56,220 nt of DNA from Candidatus Sulfotelmatobacter sp. (GTDB taxonomy: Bacteria > Acidobacteriota > Terriglobia > Terriglobales > Acidobacteriaceae), in assembly GCA_030041415.1 (NCBI GenBank), contig JASHNX010000022.1, forward strand, positions 1 to 56,220, written 5' to 3'. The position numbers and the translations under genes were made by a program. Below the pieces are notes generated by a model. The model worked only from the letters and a program-made list of their open reading frames with translations, searched no databases and was not told the origin of the DNA. Positions 1 through 9,006 of this stretch are shown piece after piece (position 1 is the stretch's first letter; the number at the start of each line of letters is the position of its first letter).

Positions 1-1832
1 CCGAGGCAAAAATTATTCGCCTCGAACAGAATTACCGTTCGACGCAAAATATTCTGCAAGCAGCCTCGTCCGTAGTCGCAAACAACATTCGCCGCAAAGG
101 CAAGAACCTTTGGACTTCGCGCCAAGGTGGGGCAAAAATCGGCTATTACGAAGCTCCCGATGGCGAAAACGAGGCGCTATTCGCCGCCGATTCCATCGCG
201 AAATTCCTGCGTGAAGCTACCGAGCACGGAGACACCCCTCGCGCCGCCGTTCTCTATCGCACCAATTCGCAATCGCGTCTTTTTGAGGAAGCGATGCGCC
301 GCTACGGTCTGAAATATCACGTGGTGGGAGGGTTTTCTTTTTACGAACGGGCCGAAATTAAGGACCTGATCTCGTACCTGAAGGTGATTCAGAATCCGGA
401 TGATTCGATTTCTTTGTTGCGCGTGATCAATACTCCCGCGCGCGGCATCGGCAAAGGAACGGTGGACACCATCGAGCGACTGGCCTTGGAAACCGGCCTT
501 TCGCTGTGGGGTGCGATTGCCGAAGCGATTCGCCGCCAACTTCTGCCACAGCGTGCTCTTGCGTCCCTAAAGAGCTTTCGCCAGCTGATCCTCGATGGCC
601 AGGCAATGCTCACTGGAACATTTGCGGAGCAAATCGAAGGAAGCGCCGAAAGAAGCCCGGCAGGTGAGCCCTTGACGCCTGAGAACGAACTCGGCGACTC
701 TACAGCCTTCGATCCAGCCGAGTTCGAAAATACTTCGTTCGACTTCGGGGAATCTGAGACGACCGCAGAATCTGTGGTGGGCGAACCTATCTCGTTTGAT
801 CGTTCCGAGATCGAAGCTAATAGCACTCACGCCCGCCCCCTGCGGGCAGAAGTGGCAGATGCGAAGTTCCCGGCACCGGTCGTCTCTACTGCTGACATCT
901 TGAAATTCCTGATAGACCGCACCGGCTACATCAAAATTCTCGAAGCCGAAGATACGCCCGAGGCTTTCTCCCGTATTGAAAACCTGCGCGAACTCGTGAA
1001 CGCAGCCATGGACTCACGCGACCGCAGCGAGACCCTCGACCAGTTTCTCGATCACGCCGCCCTCATCAGCGACGCCGACGACTACGATGAGCGCGCGCAG
1101 GTCACTCTGATGAGTCTGCATGCCGCCAAGGGCCTGGAGTTTCCCCTGGTTTTTCTCAGCGGTCTCGAAGAAGGATTGTTCCCTCATTCACGCACTCTGC
1201 TCCAACCCGACGACATCGAAGAAGAGCGCCGCCTTTGCTATGTCGGCATGACCCGTGCCATGGATCAGCTCATCTTGACGCGAGCTGTCTATCGACGGCG
1301 ATACGGCACCGATCTGCCGGAAGCCAGTGTGCCTTCGCGCTTTCTGGAAGAAGTACCGCCACAGCTGATTGAGGAAATCGGTGCGCTGCGCAAAAGCCGT
1401 ACCGGATCGAACACCGACTACGCAGAGAAGACGATCAACCGTGCCGGCACAAACAGACGTTTTTCCGGTTACGATGTCGACGCCCATTATTCCTACGAGG
1501 ACGAAGATCAGAGCGCGAGTTGGACACGTGGCAGGATTGCGGAGCTTCGCCAGAAGCCAGTAAATCCCGCACCCCACTACAACTCAATCGAGAACATAGC
1601 CGAGTTCTTCGCCTCGCGCGGCAGGAAGTTCTCAGTCGAGAAAACCCCACGCGAAGAGCACACAGGCAAGCGCGGATTCCGCCCTGGCCAGAAGGTGCGC
1701 CATCCCAAGTATGGCGAGGGCACCGTATTCCGCCGCGAAGGAGAAGGCGAACAAGCTAAAATTACGGTACAATTCCCTCGCTTCGGCTTGAAGAAGCTCG
1801 TGGAGAAGTATGCTCAGTTGGAGAACGCATAA
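1..1832 (+). CDS. pcrA: ATP-dependent DNA helicase PcrA/UvrD, C-terminal part (5' end outside window)
   Basis: Superfamily 1A 3'-5' DNA helicase of repair and replication-fork maintenance. The frame is open from base 3, so the Walker A half lies upstream; 609 residues are visible. Seen in order: motif IV (LEQNYRST, from base 21), a long 2B subdomain, motif V (SLHAAKGLEFPLVF, near base 1115), motif VI (RRLCYVGMTRA, near base 1230) and a C-terminal Tudor-like domain (GQKVRHPKYGEGTV, near base 1690) of the kind that binds RNA polymerase in PcrA. Odd: about 85 acidic, low-complexity residues (bases about 624-890) interrupt the 2B region, where PcrA of other phyla is compact. The 53-residue basic protein follows after 88 bases. 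Family assignment is firm; PcrA versus UvrD naming is conventional. Confidence 0.93.
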   Translation, partial: EAKIIRLEQNYRSTQNILQAASSVVANNIRRKGKNLWTSRQGGAKIGYYEAPDGENEALFAADSIAKFLREATEHGDTPRAAVLYRTNSQSRLFEEAMRRYGLKYHVVGGFSFYERAEIKDLISYLKVIQNPDDSISLLRVINTPARGIGKGTVDTIERLALETGLSLWGAIAEAIRRQLLPQRALASLKSFRQLILDGQAMLTGTFAEQIEGSAERSPAGEPLTPENELGDSTAFDPAEFENTSFDFGESETTAESVVGEPISFDRSEIEANSTHARPLRAEVADAKFPAPVVSTADILKFLIDRTGYIKILEAEDTPEAFSRIENLRELVNAAMDSRDRSETLDQFLDHAALISDADDYDERAQVTLMSLHAAKGLEFPLVFLSGLEEGLFPHSRTLLQPDDIEEERRLCYVGMTRAMDQLILTRAVYRRRYGTDLPEASVPSRFLEEVPPQLIEEIGALRKSRTGSNTDYAEKTINRAGTNRRFSGYDVDAHYSYEDEDQSASWTRGRIAELRQKPVNPAPHYNSIENIAEFFASRGRKFSVEKTPREEHTGKRGFRPGQKVRHPKYGEGTVFRREGEGEQAKITVQFPRFGLKKLVEKYAQLENA

Positions 1833-1920
1833 AGCGATCTTGTAAATTTCAAAATCGTTTTGGAGTTCAAAATTACGAATTGCTCAATTACAAGATTACT
1901 TAATTCAAAAAAAGGAATTC

Positions 1921-2082
1921 ATGGCCAATACATCGACGCTAAGTAAGGAAGAACGCAAGAAATCAAAACGCGCCGCGCGTAAGAAAGCAAAGGCGGAAAA
2001 ACCAAAAGGGCCTCGAGACTATGCCCGCGGATCAAAGAAGCGCAAAGTGAAGAAGATGGCTCGCGGCCAGTCGAAGCGATAG
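1921..2082 (+). CDS. Small lysine/arginine-rich protein, 53 aa
   Basis: A short frame with an ATG preceded at six bases by AAAGGA, a good ribosome-binding site, and ending in TAG. About 40 percent of the product is Lys or Arg, with a mixed-charge N-terminal half (KEERKKSKRAARKKAKAEK) and a GSKKRKVKK stretch near the C terminus. No membrane segment, cysteine or signal peptide. It starts 88 bases after the helicase stop, through an AT-rich spacer, and ends 95 bases before the permease start. Such composition fits a nucleic-acid-binding or ribosome-associated small protein, but I recognise no family. Codon usage and the strong RBS argue that it is real; the opposite-strand frame here looks like its shadow. 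Confidence 0.6.
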   Translation: MANTSTLSKEERKKSKRAARKKAKAEKPKGPRDYARGSKKRKVKKMARGQSKR

Positions 2083-2177
2083 CGGGTGCCCACCTTTCCT
2101 TCTTTCGGGAGAGGTGGGGAGTTCCCGGCGAAACGCTGTGCCGATGGCCGACAACATCTAAGGAGACAACTACCCTC

Positions 2178-3767
2178 TTGTCCCAATCATCCGCGGAACC
2201 CGCGCAAGCGACGCAGGGTGCGACCGTTCGCACCTCCGACAATCAACTTTTCTGCTGTAAGTCTATCGACAAGCTGATATCCGAGTCTGAAGCTCCTGGC
2301 CAGCGCCTGAAAAAGAGCCTGGGCCCTTGGTCGCTCACCGCCCTCGGCATTGGCGCCGTAATCGGCTCTGGAATTTTCGTGCTGACCGGTACGGCCGCCG
2401 CCGGCGAATATTTTCAGGCGCCGTCGATTTTGCACGCCCAGGTCCTCGACATCGTCGTGAACTTTCTGCGCGGGGGCGGCACGGCACGCGTCCTCATGCA
2501 CGGCCGCCCCGCGGCGGGACCGTCGATCGCAATCTCGTTTTTCCTGGTAGCCATCGCGTGCAGCTTCGCAGGTCTCTGCTACGCCGAATTGGCGTCGATG
2601 ATTCCCATCGCCGGCAGCGCGTACACCTATTCCTACGCCACACTCGGCGAAATCTTTGCCTGGATTATCGGCTGGGATCTTATTCTCGAATATGTCGTGA
2701 GCAACGTAGTGGTGGCCATTAGCTTTGGCGCTTATTCCAAAGCACAGCTCGCTTCCTTCAACATAGATTTACCGGACAAATGGTCGACTCCCGTTTGGGA
2801 GGCTGGCCATTGGACGGGATCTTACTTCAACATTCCGGCGTTTCTCATCGTCTTCATTCTTACCGTGCTCCTCGTGCGTGGCATCCGCGAGTCTGCCGAA
2901 GCCAACAACATCATGGTTGCCGTCAAAATCGGTGCCATCTTGGTTTTTCTTGTCGTTGGCGGGGCGCTCATCAATCCCAGCAACTGGCGGCCTTTCGCTC
3001 CCTCTGGGTTTGGCGGCATCGTTACTGGGGGTGCGATCGTCTTCTTTACTTATATCGGGTTCGATTCCGTCTCCACCGCTGCCGAAGAGGCACGCAATCC
3101 GCAGCGCGATATGCCGTTTGGCATCATCGCCTCGCTTATCATCTGCACGATTCTCTACGTCGGCGTCTCCATCGTCCTGCTCGGGATGATGAAGTACACG
3201 ACTTTTGTTTCCGGGGAAGCCGCCGACGCTCCCGTCGCCTATGCCCTGAGAATGCTTGGCGCCAGTCGCTGGTCGCGCTCCGTGATCGTGGTGGGCGCTT
3301 TAATGGGAATGATTTCGTCGCTTCTGGTTTTCCAGTACGGCCAAGCTCGCATCTGGTATGCCATGTCACGCGACCGGCTGTTCCCGAAGTTCTTTTCGGC
3401 TGTCCACCCCAAGTTTCAAACGCCCCACATTTCGACCTGGATCGCAGGATTTGCCGTTGGCATACCCGCTGGAATCTTCGCTATCAGCGACGCCGCCGAT
3501 CTCTCGAACATCGGAACTTTGTTCGCCTTCGTGCTTGTTTCTCTCGGCGTGATAATCCTCCGCCGTTCCCAGCCCGATCGTCCTCGCGTTTTCCGCGTGC
3601 CTCTCGTACCCTGGTTTCCTCTTATTTCGGTCATTCTTTGTGGCGGGCTCATGACTGGACTGACCGTCATTACCTGGGTACGGTTTATTGTCTGGCTGGT
3701 CCTCGGGCTGCTGATTTATATCTTCTACAGCCGCCATCGCAGTGAATTTGCGAAGAAGCCAAGCTAG
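2178..3767 (+). CDS. APC-superfamily amino acid permease (cationic amino acid transporter type)
   Basis: Inner-membrane amino-acid transporter of the APC superfamily, about 12 helices, 529 aa. TM1 carries the unwound-helix signature GIGAVIGSGIFVLTG (residues 57-71), TM2-TM3 read CYAELASMIPIAGSAYTYSY, and a later helix has FTYIGFDSVSTAAEEARNPQRD, all typical of bacterial CAT/YfnA-like members. Start: TTG, with AGGAG 12 bases upstream and no ATG before TM1. Odd: about 36 residues (77-112) are inserted between TM1 and TM2, where YfnA-type proteins have only a short loop; a LDIVVNFLRGGG segment in it could form an extra amphipathic helix. Substrate cannot be told from sequence. It appears monocistronic. 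Confidence 0.88.
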   Translation: MSQSSAEPAQATQGATVRTSDNQLFCCKSIDKLISESEAPGQRLKKSLGPWSLTALGIGAVIGSGIFVLTGTAAAGEYFQAPSILHAQVLDIVVNFLRGGGTARVLMHGRPAAGPSIAISFFLVAIACSFAGLCYAELASMIPIAGSAYTYSYATLGEIFAWIIGWDLILEYVVSNVVVAISFGAYSKAQLASFNIDLPDKWSTPVWEAGHWTGSYFNIPAFLIVFILTVLLVRGIRESAEANNIMVAVKIGAILVFLVVGGALINPSNWRPFAPSGFGGIVTGGAIVFFTYIGFDSVSTAAEEARNPQRDMPFGIIASLIICTILYVGVSIVLLGMMKYTTFVSGEAADAPVAYALRMLGASRWSRSVIVVGALMGMISSLLVFQYGQARIWYAMSRDRLFPKFFSAVHPKFQTPHISTWIAGFAVGIPAGIFAISDAADLSNIGTLFAFVLVSLGVIILRRSQPDRPRVFRVPLVPWFPLISVILCGGLMTGLTVITWVRFIVWLVLGLLIYIFYSRHRSEFAKKPS

Positions 3768-3788
3768 ACCGTGGAAGCGCGCTGCCAT

Positions 3789-4934
3789 TCAGGGGACTTT
3801 TTCGCTCGCATCTTCCGATCGAGCGCTTTCATTCCCATGCACATCTACCGCTGACACCGAATAAAAATACTCTTCCGCAAAAACAACCTTCGTATCACGG
3901 AAGGCCGGAGTTTTTATCAGTTCGGAGTTCAACTTCTCCGGAAGCCGTCCTGCTTCGTGCCGATAAATGTTATAGCCGGCAAGGTCCGCATCAGTCACCG
4001 GAATCCAAACGAGATCGATGAACGGTTGCTGGCCGGGACCGGAGAATACGGCTTGCAAACCAGTGGGAACGGCAGGCGGGAAAACATCGTCGGCAAAGAC
4101 CTTTACCTCGGTCGTGTCGTCGCCCTCGACTTCGACCGGCGCTTTTCCTGGCACGGCCATTACGCTGACAACCGTACCGCGATAGTAATAAGTTTTTTCC
4201 CATTCGAACGTTCGATCAAGAAAGGTATCTTGCGCAACAGGCAGATTTGTTGAAGATGCTTGGGGTTCGGCACCGCCACCAATAGCGCACTCGCCGGCAT
4301 CGAGTTCTGCGACTCTCGTCTCGACTCCGCCGGACAAAAGCCGCCGATAGATGCGAAATACATACCTCACATCTGCGGCCGCTGTCCGCCGATCGTCGGG
4401 ACATTGCCAGGTCAACGAGACGCCCTGGGCTGTAACTTCTGCAGAAAAATTGCTGAAAGGGGGCAGGGTGGAAACGAGAGGCACGTGAACTTGATTGGAA
4501 AGCCCCGCGCCTCGCGCGGCCGTATTAAGGACTTCAACGGCGTAAGTGGCGAAGCCCGACGGATTTTCTTGCTCAATCGCCGACGGCAAAGTGTCGACAA
4601 AAGAAGCAGTCAATCTTTTTGCGACCGAGCTTTTTTCAGCCCCGAAGTTGGACGGCGGCGCAGCCTCTCCTACAGGTTTTCCGCATTGCTTGAGGACCGG
4701 GTCGAGCCCACGGCAGATTTCCGTGTTTCCCAGGTATCGCACGCTTCGGCGGTCGGTGGTGCGGCGAGGAATCGTCCAAGTGAGCGTCACCTTGTCGCCC
4801 TTGCGAGCCGCGTGCAAATCGACGGGCGGCTTCGGCAACTCCAGCGATGGTGGCAGCGGCGGGCCTATCGATGCACACCCGCCCAGCCCCGCGCAAACCA
4901 GCGCCATCAAAAATTGTTTACCCGGAATCTTCAT
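3789..4934 (-). CDS. Lipoprotein with fibronectin type III repeats
   Basis: Predicted lipoprotein of 381 aa. The start is placed at the ATG (base 4934) that gives a lipoprotein signal peptide: MKIPGK, a hydrophobic core and lipobox GLGGC with the lipidated Cys at residue 20; the frame runs further upstream but lacks signal character. A PPLPPSLELPKPP linker leads to repeated beta-sandwich modules: an N-terminal one (DKVTLTWTIPRR), a middle one (VSLTWQCPDD) and a clear C-terminal FnIII domain (IDLVWIPVTDADLAGYNIYR, then YFYSVSAVDVHGNES). Such proteins are extracytoplasmic binding or scaffold factors; no catalytic motif is visible. It begins 40 bases downstream of der on the same strand and may be co-transcribed with it. 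Confidence 0.75.
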   Translation of the reverse strand: MKIPGKQFLMALVCAGLGGCASIGPPLPPSLELPKPPVDLHAARKGDKVTLTWTIPRRTTDRRSVRYLGNTEICRGLDPVLKQCGKPVGEAAPPSNFGAEKSSVAKRLTASFVDTLPSAIEQENPSGFATYAVEVLNTAARGAGLSNQVHVPLVSTLPPFSNFSAEVTAQGVSLTWQCPDDRRTAAADVRYVFRIYRRLLSGGVETRVAELDAGECAIGGGAEPQASSTNLPVAQDTFLDRTFEWEKTYYYRGTVVSVMAVPGKAPVEVEGDDTTEVKVFADDVFPPAVPTGLQAVFSGPGQQPFIDLVWIPVTDADLAGYNIYRHEAGRLPEKLNSELIKTPAFRDTKVVFAEEYFYSVSAVDVHGNESARSEDASEKVP

Positions 4935-4974
4935 TCGCAGAAACAACAGGGTACACGCGCACTCCCAGCGCTTG

Positions 4975-6495
4975 CTAAGTTCTCGCTTTATTTTTAATCC
5001 GGATCGGAGTTCCCAGAAAACCAAACGCTTCGCGAATCCGGTTTTCCAGAAACCTCTGATAGGCAAAATGTAGCTTCACTGGCCGATTCGTGAACAATAC
5101 AAATGTTGGCGGTGCAACTGACGCCTGGGTCATGTACAGGATTTTCACTCTCCGTCGCAGCGGAACCGAGGCACGCTCAAAGTCCACCCGTTCGATAAAG
5201 CGGTTCATCTGCGCTGTCGAAATTCTTTTCCGCCTCTCGAGGGAAACCTCCTCAATCAGAGGAAACACCTTCCCCACGCCGTTTCCGCTCTTTGCAGAAA
5301 TAAAAACCACAGGAGCATAGCTTAGAAATTTCAAATCGTACCGTAGCCGCTCTTCATAAGCCGCTTGGTCCCCAGGCCGCCGGCTTTCTCGCATCCGCAT
5401 CGCCTTCGATGGTCTTCGGGTTTTCTGTGCTCCGCTGATCATGAGATCCCACTTATTAACCACGATAATCACGGACCGCCCACTCTCGTGCGCATATCCC
5501 GCGATTGCCGCATCCAATTGGCTCACACCCTCGGTCGCATCGATCACCAGCAATGCGATATCGACCGCTTCCAGATGTTTCCGCGCCATGACCACGGAAA
5601 GCTTTTCGGCCATCAAATGCGTTTTGCCTCTGCGCCGAATTCCGGCGGTATCGATGAATCGAAGCCGTCGACCGTTGCGCTCGACTACTTCATCGACGGC
5701 GTCGCGGGTGGTTCCGGGAATTGGCGACACAATTGCCCGATCCGATGCCGTCAGCGCGTTTAGCAGAGTCGACTTTCCGACATTCGGATGCCCGATAATC
5801 GCGACCTTTGTTTCATAGGCGGGTTCGGACCTGGATTCAGCTTCCGACGTTTCTTTGCTCGAGCCGTTCTCGGTCCGCGGCGCACGGTCGTTCCCTCCCC
5901 CGGCGCCGTGTTCCTCTGTGCTCTCTGCGCCCTCCGTAGTCGATCTTTCTTGTCGCAGCACCCCAAGAACGGCGTCGAGCAAATCGTCCACACCGCGACC
6001 GTGCTCGGCAGAAATCCCATACATTTCTCGAATTCCAAGCCGGTGAAAATCATCGATCAGCCCAGACTGTTTTTCGCTGTCCACTTTATTGACCGCCAGA
6101 AACAGCGGCTTGCCTGTGCGGCGCAGCAATCGTGCCAGTTCTAGATCGGGGGACGCGAGTTCGCTGCGACCATCCACTACCATCACGATCGCCGCGGCAC
6201 CATCCAGCGCCACACGCGCCTGACGAAAGATTTCTGCCGGAATAAAATCCTTTTCCTCCGGGAGAATTCCTCCGGTGTCGACCACTCGCAACTGCCGCCC
6301 TCGCCATTCGGCTTTGCCATACAGCCGGTCCCGCGTAATTCCAGGCTCGTCGCCAACAATCGCGCGCCGCGAGCCAACGATGCGATTGAATAGCGTCGAC
6401 TTTCCCACATTTGGTCTGCCCACAATGGCGAGCGTGCGGATGCCAGCTTCCGCCTTCGAACTGATATTCGTCGAGTTGTACACAGGATGAACCAA
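4975..6495 (-). CDS. der: Ribosome assembly GTPase Der (EngA)
   Basis: Essential double-GTPase acting in 50S ribosomal subunit maturation. Two G domains are read directly: G1 GRPNVGKS (26-33), DTGG and NKVD, then GHPNVGKS (235-242), DTAG and NKWD, followed by a KH-like C-terminal domain ending in GTPIRIKNKART. It is 506 aa against roughly 435-490 usual. The excess is the inter-domain linker (about 182-228), a low-complexity stretch rich in Glu, Thr, Ser and Gly, part of which is encoded by a purine-rich repeat at 5906-5940. No ATG lies before the first G domain; the TTG at 6495 is used here, without an obvious ribosome-binding site. Divergent from the DinG-type helicase, whose GTG starts 49 bases away. 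Confidence 0.95.
   Translation of the reverse strand: MVHPVYNSTNISSKAEAGIRTLAIVGRPNVGKSTLFNRIVGSRRAIVGDEPGITRDRLYGKAEWRGRQLRVVDTGGILPEEKDFIPAEIFRQARVALDGAAAIVMVVDGRSELASPDLELARLLRRTGKPLFLAVNKVDSEKQSGLIDDFHRLGIREMYGISAEHGRGVDDLLDAVLGVLRQERSTTEGAESTEEHGAGGGNDRAPRTENGSSKETSEAESRSEPAYETKVAIIGHPNVGKSTLLNALTASDRAIVSPIPGTTRDAVDEVVERNGRRLRFIDTAGIRRRGKTHLMAEKLSVVMARKHLEAVDIALLVIDATEGVSQLDAAIAGYAHESGRSVIIVVNKWDLMISGAQKTRRPSKAMRMRESRRPGDQAAYEERLRYDLKFLSYAPVVFISAKSGNGVGKVFPLIEEVSLERRKRISTAQMNRFIERVDFERASVPLRRRVKILYMTQASVAPPTFVLFTNRPVKLHFAYQRFLENRIREAFGFLGTPIRIKNKART
5906..5940 (-). repeat. Purine-rich short-period repeat inside the der linker
   Basis: Read on the minus strand this stretch is a run of GGAGG, GCAGAG, AGCACAGAGG and AACACGG units with a period of about 8-10 bases. 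From memory, near-identical CACGGAG/CACAGAG strings occur as dispersed intergenic repeats in Acidobacteria and other soil bacteria. Here the copy is translated in frame and supplies the TTEGAESTEEHG part of the linker between the two G domains. Repeat identity is inferred from resemblance; no second copy was noticed in this window. Confidence 0.5.
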
Positions 6496-6544
6496 AGTCT
6501 GCGACCGATACCGGCAAGTCAGGAATGTTTATTATAGAGACTCC

Positions 6545-8611
6545 GTGTCCCTCGCTTCCCAGCCCGGCTCGACGTCGTTGGCAAGCAAGCCCAACAAGGG
6601 CAAGGACGCATCTCTGTATGAGTTTTTCGCTCCCGCTGGAGTGCTAGCTCGCACGCATCCAGCCTACGAATTCCGTCGTGGCCAGTTACAGATGGCACAA
6701 GCGGTCGAACAGGCGCTCGAAGAAAAACGGCACTTGATCGTCGAGGCTGGTACTGGGACCGGAAAGACGCTCGCCTATCTATTGCCGGTGATCCGTTCCG
6801 GTAAGCGCGTCATCATTTCCACCGGCACAAAAAATTTGCAGGAGCAGCTTTTCTATAAAGACATCCCATTTCTCGAACAGGCCTTGTTCGGAGATCAAAG
6901 TTCGCAGAGGCTTTCCGTCTGCTACATGAAAGGGCGAAGCAACTATCTTTGCCGGAAAAAGCTCTACGACCTTACCAGCGCTCCGGTCCTGAGCGGCCTG
7001 GAAGAGATTGAGCAATACCGCGCTATCGCGGCCTGGGAGAAGAATACGGTTACAGGAGACCGTGCCGAACTTGCTGAGTTGCCCGAAGCGAGCCAGCTCT
7101 GGCACAAGCTCGATGCCCGCGCCGAAGCCTGCGCCGGGCAAAAATGCAGTGAGTTCGAGCGTTGCTTCATCACCGAAATGCGCCGACGTGGCTTGGAAAG
7201 CGACATCATCGTCGTCAATCATCATCTTTTCTTTGCCGACCTCGCCATCAAGCTGCAGGCCGATGGTGCGGCCGATGCCGGAATCCTGCCGGAAGCGGCA
7301 GCCGTGATTTTCGATGAGGCCCACGAACTCGAAGATGTAGCTGGGAACTATTTCGGCATCTCCGTTGGCAATCTGCGGGTGGAGGAGCTCGCCCGCGATG
7401 TGGAATCATCGCTTCAACACAATCGTATTCTGACGCCTTCGCTCTCCGGAGCGATCGGAAGCCTGCGGGAGAAATCCCAATTCTTCTTTTCGTTACTACC
7501 CTCAGGAGAAGGCCGCTTTGCGTTTGATTCTCGCCGCGAATTTCTCGAAGAAAATGGAGATGAATTTCTGGCATTGAATCAGGCTTTGACCCGCCTGGTG
7601 GGCGAAATGGAGAGCCTTCCGCAGAAGCCGGAAGAGCTTTTCGACCTCATTCGTCGTACCCAGGAAATTCAAGCGCACCTCAGCTTCGCCATGGAGTCTG
7701 ATGACCGCAACACGGTTTTCTGGATCGAGCGCCGTGGTGGACGCGCGCGAACAACCTTGTCGCAGAGAAACAGAGTCGAGGCTAAAGATGCCTCGCAGGG
7801 CCGCCAGAATGTTTTTCTTCAGGCCACGCCTATCGATGTCGGGCCGATTCTCCGCGAGTGCTTGTGGTCGAAACTCGATTGCGCCGTGCTCACGTCTGCT
7901 ACGCTCGCTGTCGGCGCTGGGTTCGGTTACATCCGACAGCGTCTTGGACTGGAAAACACCCGCGAAGCCGTTCTCTCTTCGCACTTTGACTATCGAAATC
8001 AGGCGCTATTCTACGTCCCGTCCGATCTGCCCGACACCCGGACGCTACAGTTCACAACCAAAGCAGCCGATCGAATTCGCAAACTTCTCGAGATCACCCG
8101 CGGCCGCGCCTTCGTACTTTTCACCAGCTACGCACAGATGAATGAGATTTATGATCGCCTCCTGGGCGAGATCGAGTATCCAGTACTCAAGCAAGGCGAT
8201 GCGCCGAAGACTGCCCTGCTTGACGAATTTCGCATGACTCCCAATGCAGTTCTGTTTGCTACCTCGTCGTTTTGGCAAGGGGTGGATGTGCAAGGAGAAC
8301 AACTCAGCTGCGTAATTATCGACCGCCTGCCCTTCGCCGTGCCCAGCGATCCGGTCGTTGCCGCCCGGGTAAAGGCTATCGATTCTTGCGGCGGCAACGC
8401 GTTTTTCGACTATCAGGTTCCCGCAGCGGTAATCACTCTCAAACAAGGGTTTGGACGCCTCATTCGCTCACTCCACGACCGCGGAGTGCTGGTTCTGCTC
8501 GACAACCGCATTCTGAAGAAACAATATGGCCGGGTTTTCATTGAGAGTCTGCCGGATTACCGGAAAACAACGGACTTGCACGCGGTGGAAGAATTCTTTG
8601 GTGCACCATGA
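6545..8611 (+). CDS. DinG/YoaA-family ATP-dependent helicase with iron-sulfur cysteines
   Basis: Superfamily 2 (XPD-like) 5'-3' DNA helicase of repair. Walker A EAGTGTGKT (68-75), DEAH box at 257-260, and a C-terminal helicase half with ATSSFWQGVDVQGEQL and QGFGRLIRS. Four cysteines at about 136, 196, 201 and 207 sit where XPD, DinG and YoaA bind a 4Fe-4S cluster, so it is likely an Fe-S helicase. It lacks the N-terminal exonuclease domain found in many Firmicutes DinG proteins; 688 aa fits the YoaA/DinG type. GTG start, 49 bases from the start of divergent der; no strong ribosome-binding site. Confidence 0.9.
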   Translation: MSLASQPGSTSLASKPNKGKDASLYEFFAPAGVLARTHPAYEFRRGQLQMAQAVEQALEEKRHLIVEAGTGTGKTLAYLLPVIRSGKRVIISTGTKNLQEQLFYKDIPFLEQALFGDQSSQRLSVCYMKGRSNYLCRKKLYDLTSAPVLSGLEEIEQYRAIAAWEKNTVTGDRAELAELPEASQLWHKLDARAEACAGQKCSEFERCFITEMRRRGLESDIIVVNHHLFFADLAIKLQADGAADAGILPEAAAVIFDEAHELEDVAGNYFGISVGNLRVEELARDVESSLQHNRILTPSLSGAIGSLREKSQFFFSLLPSGEGRFAFDSRREFLEENGDEFLALNQALTRLVGEMESLPQKPEELFDLIRRTQEIQAHLSFAMESDDRNTVFWIERRGGRARTTLSQRNRVEAKDASQGRQNVFLQATPIDVGPILRECLWSKLDCAVLTSATLAVGAGFGYIRQRLGLENTREAVLSSHFDYRNQALFYVPSDLPDTRTLQFTTKAADRIRKLLEITRGRAFVLFTSYAQMNEIYDRLLGEIEYPVLKQGDAPKTALLDEFRMTPNAVLFATSSFWQGVDVQGEQLSCVIIDRLPFAVPSDPVVAARVKAIDSCGGNAFFDYQVPAAVITLKQGFGRLIRSLHDRGVLVLLDNRILKKQYGRVFIESLPDYRKTTDLHAVEEFFGAP

Positions 8612-8692
8612 TTGGAGGGCGATGTAATCATGGGCGGTCCTTGGAATTGCAATTCTGGTTAAGCTGGCTACATCCGAGAGTCAAAGAGGACT

Positions 8693-8905
8693 TTATCGAT
8701 AACCATTTGCAGGACGCGCAGCTTTCGAAACGACGAGTCTTGCTTTCCTGGGCGTCACTCTTGGGGTCCGGCGCGGTGTGGCAGCAACCATCACAAATTC
8801 TTCTTCCATGGCCACGAACTCGACATGGTCGCCCGCGCGAAGCCGCAGCGCGGCGCGAATTTGCAAAGGAATGGTAACTCGACCGCCCGAACTAATCTTT
8901 GGCAT
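8693..8905 (-). CDS. AbrB/SpoVT-type swapped-hairpin DNA-binding protein
   Basis: Small transcription factor or MazE-like antitoxin. The N terminus is a canonical AbrB-fold hairpin: KISSGGRVTIPLQIRAALRL, then GDHVEFVAMEEEFVMV; a basic tail (RRTPRVTPRKARLVVSK) follows. The ATG at 8905 is chosen because it begins exactly at the domain and has AGAGGG about five bases upstream. A second candidate is the ATG at 9010, which overlaps the hydrolase stop as ATGA and has GGAG upstream; it would add 35 residues outside the domain (105 aa in total). No toxin gene of the MazF or VapC kind is adjacent, so a stand-alone regulator, possibly coupled to the hydrolase, is more likely. Confidence 0.72.
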   Translation of the reverse strand: MPKISSGGRVTIPLQIRAALRLRAGDHVEFVAMEEEFVMVAATPRRTPRVTPRKARLVVSKAARPANGYR

Positions 8906-9006
8906 TGGTCCCTCTTCCGAGATTACCTGCCGAGCTGACTGACGGCGAATTAGATCTCGATAACGCGATAGCCGGAAAGTCCGTTTCGACTTCGTTCCCA
9001 TTTCCG

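Noticed and set aside
8612-8692. Plus-strand frame after the DinG-type helicase
   Set aside because: It overlaps the AbrB-type gene in antisense and has no ribosome-binding site or domain.
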